Source: Rhexocercosporidium sp. MPI-PUGE-AT-0058
Taxonomy: Eukaryota; Ascomycota; Leotiomycetes; Helotiales
DNA length: 64,000 nt
Assembly: GCA_020746875.1 (NCBI GenBank)
Contig: JAGTJL010000010.1
Location: 496,001-560,000, forward strand
Direction of reading: 5' to 3'
The position numbers and the translations under genes were made by a program. The notes under the pieces are model-generated. The model saw only the letters and a list, made by a program, of their open reading frames with translations, did no database searches and had not been told where the DNA came from. Each line of letters begins with the position of its first letter. Within the stretch, counting starts at the first letter, position 1. Shown one piece after another: positions 11,841 through 23,647 of this stretch.

Positions 11841-12735
11841 GATGGCCATTTATCTGTTCTTGAGTTGGGGGTTAGTGGGATTGTCGCAAGTATGAGAAGG
11901 TTATCTTATGTTTGTGTTCATCTTTTGACAATACTGTAGAAGTTTTGGATATTTAGAGTTCCCCCTATTCGAGCCAGTGCAGTGCAGCGCTTTGGAGGGG
12001 TAAAATAAGGGTCATCGCGGGGTACTGAGCCAGCGCCACAGTGGCTGAACACATGGTCCTCTAGCCTGTGCCACCACTATAATTCCAGGGTCCAATCGCT
12101 AGTCAGGTACTGTAGTCAGGCAACTAAGATACATGGGGACACATCTGTAATTTTCAACTCCAACTCCATTTCTTCATCCAAACCTCTTATCACTCTTAAT
12201 ACTTCCCCAAATCCTAAGATACACACCGGTTTTCAATACTCCTCTTCCCTCAAGAACTTTTCCCTTCCTCAGGATCTTCATGCCGTGTGATTACGAGGGT
12301 TAGGATACCTAGGTACCTACCTACGTATGCTGGTTTCGAGGGGATTGAGGACTTTAGACCTGGGTGGGTGGTTCTGAGATTGGTGACTGTGCGGATTGTG
12401 TATGGATAGTTGTAGTGGTAGGTAAGTGAGCAGGTAGAGAATCTCACTGTAGCTGATGGTGTTGGGACTTTTTTACTGTTTTACTTCAGTCTTACCAATC
12501 TCATCTGATCTGTTCTGGCGATAGAATTATATTATACTCGATGAGTCTTTAGCCTTGGCCGGGCCGACTTCTCATTTGGATTTAAGTTTACAAGTCGCCT
12601 AATTTGATTGGTCGCTACTCTTTTGAAGTCTTATGGTTGAGTAGAGTACAGTAGTTGAGTATGTCAGCTAAATGGAATGTCTCCCCAAGTCAACGCCGTC
12701 GAAATGCTGAGCCAGGCATATTTCAAGTACAGCCA
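11841..12735. other. intergenic
   Basis: Between the 2EXR stop and the 3' end of the DHA2 exporter. A small patch of overlapping CCTAGGTACC/TACCTACC words lies near 12306-12325. No gene recognised. Confidence 0.5.
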
Positions 12736-14903
12736 TTACTTCTTTTCGCCTTCCACACCCATAGTATGGAGCTTCTCAGCTCCGATCTGAGGCTTCACGT
12801 CCTCAAGCTTCACATTCTCTACATCCCCAGTCGCCTTTGTCGCCTTCAAATTCGTCCACCCAAGCCCAAAACTCGAACCAAACGCAACAACCGTCGCTCC
12901 AGCCCCAAGATAAAACACCTTATTCAAAGCATCATTGTACGCCAACACTACCCCCCTAACCTGCTCCTTCTCAATCACCGTCCTAAACGCCGAAGCACCC
13001 ACCGCATATACCGTCTCGGGATCAACATCCGGGGCGTACCGCTTCAGCGCCGGCTTCAACGCGTTGGTGAAGATCGTCTGAGCGAAAGAGACAAAGAGAG
13101 CACCGCCGAGAATCTGGCAGAACATGAGGAACGAGTTGGCGACGGCGAGTCGGTGTTTGGGTATCACGGCCTGGACGGCGGTGAGCGGCTGTTGCATGGT
13201 TAGACCGCGGGAGAAGCCTGACATGATTTGGTAGCCTGCCCACATCCCTGCGTTGGATGTGGGTGTTAGTGTGCTAAGGAGACCGCAGGAGATTGAAGTT
13301 AGAGCTGTGCCTGCTATGGCGAATGGAGTGTAATAGCCCAGTCTTGAAGCTAGGTGGATTGTCAGTTACGTTTGGGAAATCTTGGGGCGCAGTCACTTAC
13401 TCAAAGCGCCAGTCAAGATCGACCCGACGACTTGGGAGCCAACAGATGGTAAATAGTATACTCCTCCCATACTCGGGCTTGCGTTCTTCACAACCTGGAA
13501 CCAGATCGGGACGTAGTATGTAACCACCATCATGGAGCCTTGAGACAGTATCACGGTAGTGCAAGCACAGACAACGACGCGGTTCTTGAGAAGGTAGAAC
13601 GGGATCATGGCTGTGTCCCCACGATGGCCCTCCCAAAGAAAGAAGATCCCGAGAAGTACGACAGCTCCGCAGAGTGGTCCGATGACGGTTGCTGATCTCC
13701 AGGAATATGTCACGCCTCCCCATTCGATTGCTAGTAGTAGCATCACGCAAGCGGGCGCGAAGAGGGCGAAGCCGGGTAGGTCGAGACGATTGAAGGTTTC
13801 GAATGTTGTTGGCTTGTCGGTTACAGCTAATTTGGCATTCGGTATTTGGATGAAGGTAAGTAGAGCTGCTGTTATGCCACCGACCTAAGGAAAATACATT
13901 AGTTTTTGTTGACATTTTCGGTTTGGAGTGTTGTGGGTTCCCATATCGCCCTGGGAGTAGCTTCAGGTCGAATACAGGACTTTGAGCTCACCGGCAAATT
14001 TATCCAGAAACACCAGCGCCAGGATGCATGTTGAGAAAGGATACCTCCAATGACTGGACCAAGGACTAGGCCGATGGAGCCCATTCCCATCATGAAGCCC
14101 AGGTACACTTTGTGGTTCGTTAGCGAGGTCATCATACCAGGAGGAGAATGGCATACGAGGTCTCTTGTTAAGTGGAGCAGACGAGGCAACAATGGTGAGC
14201 ATTCCAACCGTCAGTCCGGAGGTTCCAATTCCTGATATTGCTCTCCCGACAATGAACACATTCGATGATTTGGCCAGGGCACAGATCAAGGATCCGAGCT
14301 CGAATATAAAGACGCCGCCGAGGAAGAGTTTCTGGAAGCTCACAAGTTAGTAGGGAAGCTTTTATTCGCTGCTCATGTGGGTTGGGGGTATGGTACCTTC
14401 GAAGTGTAGTATTGGTACAGTTTTCCTGAAAGGGGTTGGAGAGCCGCTCTGCAAAAACGTCAGTCAGGACAACACCACACAATTTGGGGATATTCTTGAA
14501 GGCTTACGAGCAGAGCAAATATGCCGTTCCATACCAACCAATATCCTTAATCGAGTCGAAATCATTCGAAATGCTAGGAATCGCCTACAGGAATAAACAT
14601 CAGATGTACTATGCGTACTCAGGTAGATAGATGACTTACAGTAACGACAATCGTCATATCGAGCATAACCAGAAACATCACAGCAGTAACCCCAAGAAGA
14701 ACTAGGTATAAACGAACGCCAGTAATGTACTCCGAGGCTTCATTGTCAGGACTAGCAGCAGCAGGCTGAGGCTTAGCATCCTCGTTGAATAGTGGAGATG
14801 TTGATTGGGCGCCAGCAGTCTGCCCTCTCACAGTCGCATCATCGTTGTGAACGACCTCCTTCTCGAGAGTCGCAATGGATGTATTTTCCGATAATGCAGT
14901 CAT
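12736..14903 (-). CDS. MFS exporter, DHA2 family (14-TM)
   Basis: Predicted 14-TM drug/toxin:H+ antiporter. Seven exons (minus): 14640-14903, 14508-14584, 14397-14448, 14157-14331, 13992-14107, 13401-13884, 12736-13349; every junction keeps frame; 593 aa. The start MTALSENTS is chosen because it gives an acidic cytosolic tail before TM1; an in-frame ATG at 15068 is less likely. Signatures: [13 protein letters not shown] in TM1 (motif D1), LYQYYTSKK before TM2, [12 protein letters not shown], and motif C as [17 protein letters not shown], then FWINLP. Fungal relatives include AflT-like and other metabolite pumps. It is transcribed in the same direction as the Zn2Cys6 gene upstream (15450-17917), 546 bp away, and its promoter holds a CGG-N5-CCG palindrome. 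No biosynthetic enzyme is next door, so the substrate is open. Confidence 0.9.
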
Positions 14904-15449
14904 GGCGAAGAATAAGAGAAGAGACGTGAGGAACCAGTGCTTGAATGACACTGACGGGCTCTTTTTAGCTGTATTGGCGTCTTCTCTATATATGAACGAA
15001 TGAAGCTGCGATAGGTCCGTCCCAGCAGTGACAGATCCCGTGTCCGACGGAGAGAAGCTTAAGTCCACATCCCACAGGCGGCTCTACTCGAATAAACAAT
15101 CTTACTATAAGCTCGCGGCCAATCATTTGACCGGCTTGAGTGGTCTTGCAGGGTCGGGAGATGTGCGTTGGGGCCGTTGCTACGAAGTGTCCCGAACGGA
15201 GTTTCCGTCTTGCTTGAAGTGCCGGTCCGATTGATTGGATCCTCGATTCGGAATACGACACTTAAAGAGAGGGGCTGCTGCATCTGCTGTATTGCTGCCT
15301 GGGAGATCTCAATACTACTTTACTTCACTTAGATTCCTGATTCGTTATACCATACACTACCTAGTGACGCGCGTTTCAATCATCGCATGTCAGAATGAGA
15401 TTATATTCGCCCGACAGAACTCCTCTATTGTGGTCCAGGCGAATCGGGT
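14904..15449. other. promoter region of the DHA2 exporter
   Basis: 546 bp between the regulator stop (minus) and the exporter start (minus). It contains the palindromic elements listed separately and no exon-like frame. Confidence 0.6.
15197..15258. promoter_or_regulatory. CGG-N5-CCG palindrome and GAATACGA octamer
   Basis: CGG at 15197-15199 and CCG at 15205-15207 form an inverted pair with a 5-base spacer, extended to ACGGA/TCCGT-like arms. GAATACGA follows at 15251-15258. Both lie 290-360 bases upstream of the DHA2 ATG. Inverted CGG triplets are the classic target of Zn2Cys6 dimers, and such a factor is encoded by the adjacent gene. Binding is inferred only. Confidence 0.45.
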
Positions 15450-17917
15450 TCAGGCTGGTACGCTAAAATTACAATCGCCCATCAAGTCTAGCCAATTCGC
15501 ATCGTTCATGTAGTCAAAGGTATCATCGAGCATTACATCTTCCATCCCTGTAAGAGGCACTGTTGGCTGTTCCTGCAAGGCTCGTTGACCATCTTGAGCA
15601 GCTTCTGCTGCTATCCTCGCTTCGTACCCTGTGATGGGCGTTAGCGAATACATAACCGGAGCTGTCTCAGAAGACACTACGAATGGTCGCTGCGAAAGAT
15701 TGGGGTAAGCGGGAAAAGATATGATGCGCTCCCCAGTACCTACACTGCTGCACCATTCTCATCGCCCTCGCACAGCCAGTATGAAACGAGCTCGCTCGAT
15801 CTCTAACAGGCCTCTTCTGCATACGATCTACCACCTCTCCGATCCGCTCAAATCTCGAGGCCAGCTCGTTGAAGTAATATGACAGGTCTACCGTCTGTCT
15901 GATATGGACGAGATCCCAGCCCGTTTCCTCAACGAGGGAGAGTTTGAGGAGAGTGGACAGTCCACGGCCCATGTGCGATAAATCTATCACACATAATCCT
16001 TTGTAGGCAGCAATAGGCTGATCGATGTAGCAATTGAGTAGCTTTTGGCTGGAGACCAAGCAGCCGTACAGCATGTCGATGCGCTGGGAGTTGATGCCTC
16101 CGACTGCGCGGGTTTGGAAGAATGGTTTGTAGATGCTTGGCTCGAATGTGAAGACCTCTGCGCTGTTGAAACTGAAGAGCATGATCGCTGGAAGTCATTC
16201 ATTAGCGACCCCCCAGTCTTTCAAACAAGCAGCCAAAATAAAAATGCGGAAGACATACGATCTTGCTGGATGTGGACTGGAAGCGACTTCCACAGATTCT
16301 CCATCTCAGCCCTCACCATTTTCACTAGCATCCACACTGGAGCTTTCGTGTCATTGACCTTGACCTTGTCCGCGAAACATCGGTAGACCGGCTCTACAAT
16401 GTTTTGTAACTTGCAGAGAGAGGCTAGGAGGATATCCGAGTCATATTCGGCTGTTGTTAGTAGGACTTCGCAGCAATGTTCTATGTAAGCCGAAAAGCGC
16501 ATCACGTCAATTTTCTTGAGACAGAATGCCGAACTATCGAGTCAGCAATGGTCAGGGAATGAGAGATTGTTGTAGATAATTACACTGATGTTAGGAAGTA
16601 GCAACAGAGAAGTGCTCTGCGATCATCGAGGGTGCGCTCGCTCTCTTCTTTTTGCGATCTTGCCATGGTTACATCTGTGAGAGGCCCGTCGTTGTCACGC
16701 GTTGGTCTTGTGAGTCCGAGGTCGAAAAGCAAAGCTAGAGAGAGTTGATGGATCCCAGTTGACTGCCACGAAGGAATGACCGGGGAATAGTAGTAGGACC
16801 TAAATCAAAATTCCGTCAACTCTGGCTCTGCAAGACTTAGAGGATCTAGAACGAGAACTCACCAAGCATTGTACACAATCATTCCCTGCAGCATATCTAA
16901 GCTCTTTTCTCCCCTTAGCAACATAGCAGCCGAGATATCCATCAAGAACTGTTTACTAATCTCTATCTGACGGGATCGATCGTCCTGAAAAGCAACCATC
17001 ATCACTGATTTGTACAACCACGGTCTCTGACTTCGAAGAAGATCTACAGACATTTTGTCTGGAATGGTGATGAAGGGGAAACGGGGTAGGAATTGCTCTT
17101 GGAAGATAGTGAGAAGAGCATTCGCGTCTTGCATTGGTGGGGGAGGACGGGATTCTTGTCGGGCGATAGCGGGTATCTCGACCCCGGATTGATTCAGCAT
17201 TGGAGGGAAGAGATCATGTCCGCCAACAAAATCTTGGGCACATTGCGCTCCTGATGAGATCCAGCCAGCATGGCAGCTCCCTGCTGTTGGTGGCACCGCC
17301 CATCGACTATACCACGCATGAGCATTTCCCACTTATGTTCCAGGATGTTCTGTGGTGTCTACCCCAAAAAAAACCAACAGTTTGACTTACCGTTCAGCGG
17401 ATGGGAATTCGGTGTCATCATGTCCTCCTGTAGGAGGCGACGGCTCGCTAATTCCTTGACTGTCTGGTGGTGTGAGATGCGAGGGCCTGAGAGGCATGCC
17501 CGGGGCCTGTGTACTCGAAAGCAGTGAAACGAGGCTCTCAATCTTTTGTTCTAAAGCGGCTGTATTGCTACATAAAGGCCATCAGAATTAATTCGCCAAC
17601 GTCGAAATTATGATACACTCACGAAGCTGTGTTTGGAGACCGTCGTTTTCGTGTACTCCGAGGCACAGTTACACATTCTTTATTTAGACGGGAGCACCTG
17701 AATAAATTGACAGGTCAGTTTTGGTTTCCAACTTGAATGCAATAGTCGACCCTAGAAGACCGACTTTTACTTACCTAGCACATTTCGCATCATTCTCCAG
17801 AGGTAAACACTTCGCTTTCGCACGCGAGCAGTTCTGGCACGCTTTTGTGGAATGCCCAGGACCCGCACTACTCCCTGCACTTCCAGCTCCACTTCCCGGT
17901 TGCGTCTGGAGCATCAT
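15450..17917 (-). CDS. Zn2Cys6 fungal transcription factor
   Basis: Nuclear regulator with an N-terminal Zn(II)2Cys6 binuclear cluster and a fungal-TF middle region. Eight exons (minus): 17775-17917, 17623-17697, 17391-17567, 16863-17306, 16584-16799, 16259-16533, 15744-16187, 15450-15676; 666 aa. The cluster is split by the first intron: CQNCSRAKAKC (residues 30-40), then C at 48, CSRLNKEC at 50-57, and a basic RSTRKRRSP linker. A short leucine/Gln coiled segment (LEQKIESLVSLLSS) follows, suited to dimer formation. The middle region has the LLCCYFLTSV signature of fungal specific TF domains. The start is the MMLQTQPGSG pair of ATGs; the exon 7-8 junction (T/GTAGGT to CGTAG/TG) and the exon 3-4 acceptor were picked for frame and are the least certain. 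It may control the co-directional DHA2 exporter. Confidence 0.85.
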
Positions 17918-18925
17918 CCGGTCATATCTTGCCACAAAAGAACTCAAAAATACGTAGTGACACGGCGGAAGTCAAATGCAGCAGGTAGAAAGGAGAACAT
18001 TGAATCACCGTTGTGACCGAGACAGGGAGATTCGAGACCTTTGTGAGGGATCCTATCGGGACAGGAGTTTGGGAAATGCCGTGTCCGGTGGATGACTCAG
18101 CCAATGGGAGTACTCGTACGGATGTGGAATACGATTCGCGGTTCGTATTCTGCTTCTGGAGTTAATCGTCGGCTGTCCATGTAAGTCCGCATTGTAAGCG
18201 AGAATATCTTCTGGAAATTCTCATACAATAATATGTGTCCAGGGCTTTAACCATCCTCCTATCATCAAGGTTAATTGATCCCTTCGCCATACATACCGGC
18301 GCTCAATTCCAGTGTTTCTGTCAATCATAGTAATGAAAGCCCGCATTGAACCCTTTCCAGCCTCGCGCCCTACCCCCATATAGTGGTATATCAACAAAAG
18401 ACTACTTTCTCAAGCTGACAATGTGAGCTCAAACGCTGCGATTCCAGCACGCTTACATCGTAAAGATACGGCTTGCATCTCAGATTAGACCAGAAACATC
18501 CCCCCTTTCTCTCAGGTCCTCAACAGCGGACATTGGCCCCACACTGGTGGAGCAGGTAGGAGGCACAGGAAGAACATTATTGCAGCACCAGATGTCGCCT
18601 AGGGGGCCGGACGCGCGTTCCATTCGATCTCAAAATCTGTAAAAATAAACGGAGCGTATGATCGTTCAGAACTCTGAGTCGAACAGAGCAAATCCCCATT
18701 TTGAATATCCGATCACGTGGATTGAGTCTACAAGCCTGAATGTGCTCGACTACTTCCCGTAGCAAAGCCAGTCAAAAAGAATTTTCGTACGGTCGTCGTA
18801 CAGAAGCTTTCAAGTGTTTTAGAAGTTCGAAAACAGTCTTGGAAGAGCTTGTAAGCAAAAACATGATTGTCGGCACAAGCATGGCTAGATTTGCTAGATG
18901 AACGTCTCCTGGCTCGTGTATTTCT
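17918..18925. other. intergenic, regulator promoter
   Basis: 1 kb upstream of the Zn2Cys6 gene. It carries a CCAAT word near 18100 and an inverted repeat listed separately. No coding sequence recognised. Confidence 0.5.
18127..18150. promoter_or_regulatory. GAATACGA inverted repeat
   Basis: GAATACGA (18127-18134) and its exact reverse complement TCGTATTC (18143-18150) flank 8 bases that contain CGCGG. The same octamer occurs in the DHA2 promoter at 15251-15258. It lies about 220 bases upstream of the Zn2Cys6 start and could be an autoregulatory site. Confidence 0.4.
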
Positions 18926-20627
18926 TCAATCCAGTAACCAGGACAACGCACTCTCGACTAGAGCATCATTACTCATATCTTCATCGTTCACCAATGGTTC
19001 CCTAGCAGTATTTCTCATGCCCCGCTCCTCGCCAAGAACAGCAGATTGTTCCATTAAGAACTTCCACATCCAGTCATCGAGCAGGAAGGACTTGAGCGGG
19101 CTTAATTGACAGTGATTTTGAAATGATCGAAGACGTCCAACCTACACTATCAGTTTAATTTAGGAATTATCGAAGCTCTCTTACTCACCGCAGAATCTAT
19201 CACTGGCCAGTACATCTTCAACTTCATGAGAATATCGAAGTTTGAGAGAAGATACACCCTTGCTTTATCCACGTCGCCACCACCGAGAAGCAAAGTGTGG
19301 AGATGGACACTAGAACTGACGACCAATATATGTCCGATAATGTAGTACACCAGTTTTCCTCCCTGAGATGCAATCTTCGATACCATCATGGCGTGCTTCT
19401 TGCACTCAAATGCCAAACGATTCTCGTTCCTCGGATCTAGGAAAGGAAAGTACAGAAGCTGTCGGTAATGATGATATCCGATGTGCATGGCCAAGAAAGT
19501 CTTCCCAAATTCAATGCCCTGGAAGTATTCGAAGTTCTCGGTGCTGTATTTTAGGACTGGTGGTAGCTCGTGCTCCCACCTGTCCAAACGATCTGCGAGT
19601 CGATTCACTTCTCCGATTTGAGTGGCCAATGCTCGTCCGGTTCCCAAGCGAAGAATTACGTCTAGAATTTCTCGAAAGAGATCTATCGTCTTTGCCATCT
19701 GAGTCCAAATACCATGTCGGGGAAGCTTCAAGCGAAGTGCAAGGAAGTCTTCCTCATCAAGAAGTAGAAGGTTTTCGGGTGGGTATTCAGCTCTCACAGG
19801 AGCAATCGACATATCTGCTGAGCTCCATTTCCCAGTAATAACCACCGAGAGGTATGTGCGTCTGCGAACTTCTTGTTCAAGTAGACTCAGACCTTCGGTC
19901 TCCCACAGACGGAGTGACTGACAATGAAGTCGTGCCAGGCCAGTGCAGATGTGCTTTGCCTTTGGGTCGCCTTCTCCTCCCAGGTGTTGCGAGATCAGAA
20001 TGTAGCCCTGAACTGTTTCCAAGCTGGGCCGAACCATCTCTTTCTGAAGAAGTTCCAAAGCAGTAGCTGCATATTTTCGTGCATAGCCTTGAGGATCGCC
20101 TTGGAAATACTCGTTCGTCGAGAATCTGAACATCAGTCTTGAGATTTGAAAATCCAGGGCTTGCTCACCTGGTGGAAAGAGCTATGACGGCAAATACTAA
20201 GCCCCCGGTAATGAATTTGAGGCTAGCTCATTAACAAAAGTCGGTTCATGGAACAGTGTATGCGGTCCATCATGAATCAATCGAAAATAGATGTCCACCA
20301 GTTCATTCAGAACGGACTTTGGTGGTATCAACGATGCCGGATCATCTGGTTGCTTGCTTATTGCAGTGACGGGTTTGGGCTTCGGAGCAACAGAAGGTGA
20401 TTTCTGGTTTACTGGTACGATTTGACGATTCTTGCTACTTGTAGTTAAGCTGCATGGCAATGTTTGGTCTCTGCACAGCTGACAGCATCCCGAAACCTCT
20501 CCGGGAATTGGGAGACATTTGCGCTTCCGGACCCTAAGAGACCATCAGAGTAATATTTTCACGAGAAAAGGGGAGAACTCTACCGGCAATTGCGGCACGC
20601 ACTTGATCGTCCACGCTTTTCTGACAT
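18926..20627 (-). pseudogene. Zn2Cys6 regulator with frame breaks
   Basis: A second Zn2Cys6 factor, divergent from the rhamnosidase. Exon 1 (20584-20627) encodes MSEKRGRSSACRNCR; exon 2 starts at 20533 and completes the cluster as CRNCRVRKRKC, then CCQLC and C six residues on. The fungal-TF domain follows (TLFHEPTFVNEL; FSTNEYFQGDP; VRRRTYLSVVITGKW; HIGYHHYRQLLYFP). Between FVNELASNSLPG and LVFAVIALSTR the frame shifts by one base at a C run (20202-20206, G run on the coding strand), and no intron repairs it. A 43 bp intron lies at 20126-20168. Near the C-terminus, splicing at 19147-19188 leads to a stop (19102-19104) before the conserved LLDDWMWKFL block; a 98 bp intron (19091-19188) would avoid it but lose a conserved stretch. 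Relatives in this branch control sugar-polymer catabolism. Read as a probable pseudogene or an error-bearing sequence. Confidence 0.7.
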
Positions 20628-20978
20628 TCTGTAATGTCCAAGGTGAGAGACATGATGCAGGTTGCACAGTTTCCGAGGCGGGTGGGGAAATATGGATGTC
20701 ATTGGACTGGTGCCCGCATCCAGGGATTCAGACTTGGCAACTAACCCCACTCTCATGTCACTATCTCGCCGCAATCTCGTCGAGGGTCTAGACATGGCTG
20801 AAGACGAGACCAGATACAAATTCCATAAATCCTAATCGATTCGGTGCAAGAGATGCCGAACTACGGGATCGAGAGTAAGAAAGAACTACGGTAGGGGGAG
20901 CTCTTTCTTCGAGTCTGCTTCAAATGTCTCTCTGTTCACATTCCTTTTGACTTCAACATCATTTCAAGTTGACGCACG
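20628..20978. promoter_or_regulatory. divergent promoter with CGG-N11-CCG site
   Basis: 351 bp shared by the regulator (minus) and the rhamnosidase (plus). CGG at 20842-20844 and CCG at 20856-20858 are inverted with an 11-base spacer, the Gal4-type arrangement. A direct repeat GAACTACGG occurs at 20858-20866 and 20883-20891. These lie 90-140 bases before the rhamnosidase ATG, where an activator would be expected to act. The regulator binding them is inferred from position. Confidence 0.5.
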
Positions 20979-23051
20979 ATGAGAACTTTCATATCTACCG
21001 AAGGCATCAAGCCAGCTTTCGAGGGACCTTGGGATCGGTATAACTTCTCTCCAGCATCACGAACACAGTACCCTGTCCGAATATTTCGTGTCACTGGCCT
21101 TGTCGAGAATGAGACAAACTTGCTGGACTTCGAAAGCACAATCATCCGGGCAATACCAACAACCAATGGCATTGTCCCTGGCGATCTTTACTCTTCCATA
21201 ACACTCGACTTTGGCAAAGAGGTTTGCGGCCCGGTGACCATACGAAGCGGACCAACCTCAACCGAACAGACCGTAGCCTTTGCGTACGCTGAGAGCTCCG
21301 AATGGGTGGGATTTGACAGCGACGATGCATCTTCTTTGCGACCCTCGGTATCAGATGGACATTTCGAGTTCCAGATTGGACCAAACGAGACTTACACTGT
21401 CCCACTGGAGAAACAAAGGGGCGGCTACCGATACCTTACTATCTTCACGAAAACTACAGATGCAATTCTAGAGATCAAAGAGGTCTCTGCGTACTTTACT
21501 TCGATGCCTCACTGGAAAAACCTCCGAGCTTACCCATCGTATTTTTACTGCAACGACGAACTTCTCAATCGCTTGTGGTACGCATCTGCATACACAAATC
21601 AATTATCCACGCTAGCCAAAGACCAATCTCGTCGATGTGATCTCGACTTTGGCTGGTTGACCAATGCTGTTTGCTGTACCTCTGGGAGACAGTCATAACA
21701 GATGCTCCTCGAAGAGATCGAACAGTATGGGCTGGGGATCTCGCGATCGTGATTTGGTCACAATTTGCGACTATTGGGGACTCCGTGTCCATGAGAAACG
21801 CTCTAGACACACTCTTTGATGTGCAAAGCGAGAAAGGACAGTTCCCCTGGTGTGGACCTCCCATTTGTCACGACAGTAAGAGTGATCTCGCCAAGTCAGC
21901 AGAGTGGCCGTATCTGTCGGACTCTTACCATCTGTGGACGATTCTTGTTTCCAGACATTTCTACCACTTGACGGGCGATTTTGATTGGCTGAAAGGAAAG
22001 TGGAATAGGATGATACTGGGGATGGAGCTTGCGGTTTCCAGGGTAAGGATATCTTCAAAGCATGATTAATCTGCTGACCAGAATAGTTCCGAGCTGAAGA
22101 GGGGTTGTACTACTGTGGGGAATACTGGACTGGGGCCGAGATCCTGTCGAAGGTTACAATCTTTCTGCCAACATTCTTTTCCATGAGACTCTCGTCAACA
22201 TGGCACCTTTAGCGGCTCTACTCGACCATTCAGACACTGCCAGGGACTGGCTAGCATTAGCTAGAACACTCAGGCACAATTTAGAGAAATTCTGGGATCC
22301 AGCAGAGGGGCTTTACTTCGACAATCTCGATGCACCGGATCTTCATCCCCAAGATGGCAACTCGCTTGCTTGTTGGTTTGGAATTGCAGACCTTGGGCGA
22401 ACTGCGATCATCACCACAAATCTGAGGAAGAGATGGGGCCCATATGGTCCAGTCAACCCAGAGTGTTCCGGACCAGTCTCGCCTTTCATCTCAGGATTCG
22501 AATTACAAGCTCTTATGCGTGCTGACAAGATGAGTGACGCTCTTCAGATGATCAGAAGTGCTTGGGGCTGGATGATCAACAATCCTGCCAGTACTAGAAG
22601 TACGATTCTAGAAGCTTGGGGAGGAGATGGACAGCTTACTTATCCATTTTACAAGGACAAGCCTAGTTACATTTCCCACTGCCATCCATTCTCCACAGGA
22701 CCAGTCTTGGTTATGACTTTCGAGTTACTGGGTCTCAATATCACAGAAGCTGGAGGTATTTCTTGGGAGTTCAAGCCAACACCTGGTGATCTAGAGCACT
22801 GTGAGGGCGGTTTCACTGGGGTATATGGTAAGTATTCGGCAGGATGGAAGAAGGAGAGGAAGAATGGCAGCATTGTTTTCACAAGCTGGGTGCAAGCTCC
22901 TGAAAACACGATGGGAAGAGTGAGAGCCCCAAAAGGTGTTGGGCAAGCTGTTTCAGTTAATGGTCTTCCAACCAAATGCTCCGTTTCCGATGGATGCTTG
23001 TGGGTCGATGGCGTGAAAGGAGGCGAACGCCATGAGTTCAGATATCTGTAG
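20979..23051 (+). pseudogene. GH78-type alpha-L-rhamnosidase with two frameshifts
   Basis: Six-hairpin glycosidase related to GH78, which removes terminal L-rhamnose from plant polymers and glycosides. No signal peptide is visible (MRTFISTEGIKPAFEGPWDR), so an intracellular enzyme is suggested. The N-terminal beta domain shows LDFGKEVCGPVTI and RGGYRYLTIF; the catalytic part shows TDAPRRDRTVWAGDL, DWGRDPVEGYN, TILEAWGGDG and SHCHPFSTGP. Two breaks disturb the frame: after FGWLTNAV (about 21665-21682), and between GLYYCGEYW and DWGRDP (about 22120-22133). Each is explained by loss of one base. A 44 bp intron lies at 22043-22086 (GTAAGG to ATAG). A 56 bp in-frame intron could bypass the first break but would delete the conserved GWxxNA segment; nothing bypasses the second. 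About 676 codons in all, near full length, so decay is recent or reflects sequence error. Confidence 0.75.
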
Positions 23052-23647
23052 TCTAGATTCGAGTAATCCAAAGTCACTCTCAAACCTCATCACATCACTG
23101 TCATCAAGAACGAAAATCCGAAATCACGCTCTCTTTCTCAAGTCCTACTAGTGTTTAGACAGATTATTGCCTGGTTGATCGGAAACACGGCAAGGAATGG
23201 GCATATGTGCAAATGGCCGTTCTGCTTGCAGATGATCAGAAACATTTCCAGCACCCCCTCCATTCAAAAGATGTCTCAACTACAGGATTCGGTAGCGAGC
23301 AAGCCCTGAGTCTCGGGGGACTGAGGGGCGGCGAACCAGCCTATCACAAGACGAAATCGCCGCAACCCACCCCTTCGTTCTTCCCCGCTGCCAAGGGAAA
23401 AGCATCCTCCAGACCCCGTTTCCCCATGATCAAATCTTTTCTCCACGACTTCACCCATCCACATCTCAGAACATGGCCCGAATCATAGTCTTCGGGTCAA
23501 CTCACGACGTGTGGCGCTCGAAGTTTGCAGTTAACCCCTTCCTCAAGAATCCCTTGCCAGAGATACGAAGATATAAAGGAAGCGAGATCCCCTCTCTAAT
23601 GCACAACCACATTCATCAACAGAAACACTGAGTTAAAAAATACAACG
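23052..23647. other. promoter region of the sugar porter
   Basis: 596 bp between the rhamnosidase stop and the porter ATG. A direct CGG-N5-CGG pair occurs near 23184-23194. No exon-like frame is visible. Confidence 0.5.

Noticed and set aside
12655..13203. 182-codon plus-strand frame over the DHA2 3' exon
   Set aside because: Shadow of the exporter coding strand.
12736..17917. Secondary-metabolite cluster around the exporter and regulator
   Set aside because: No polyketide synthase, NRPS, terpene cyclase, P450 or tailoring enzyme is present within the window.
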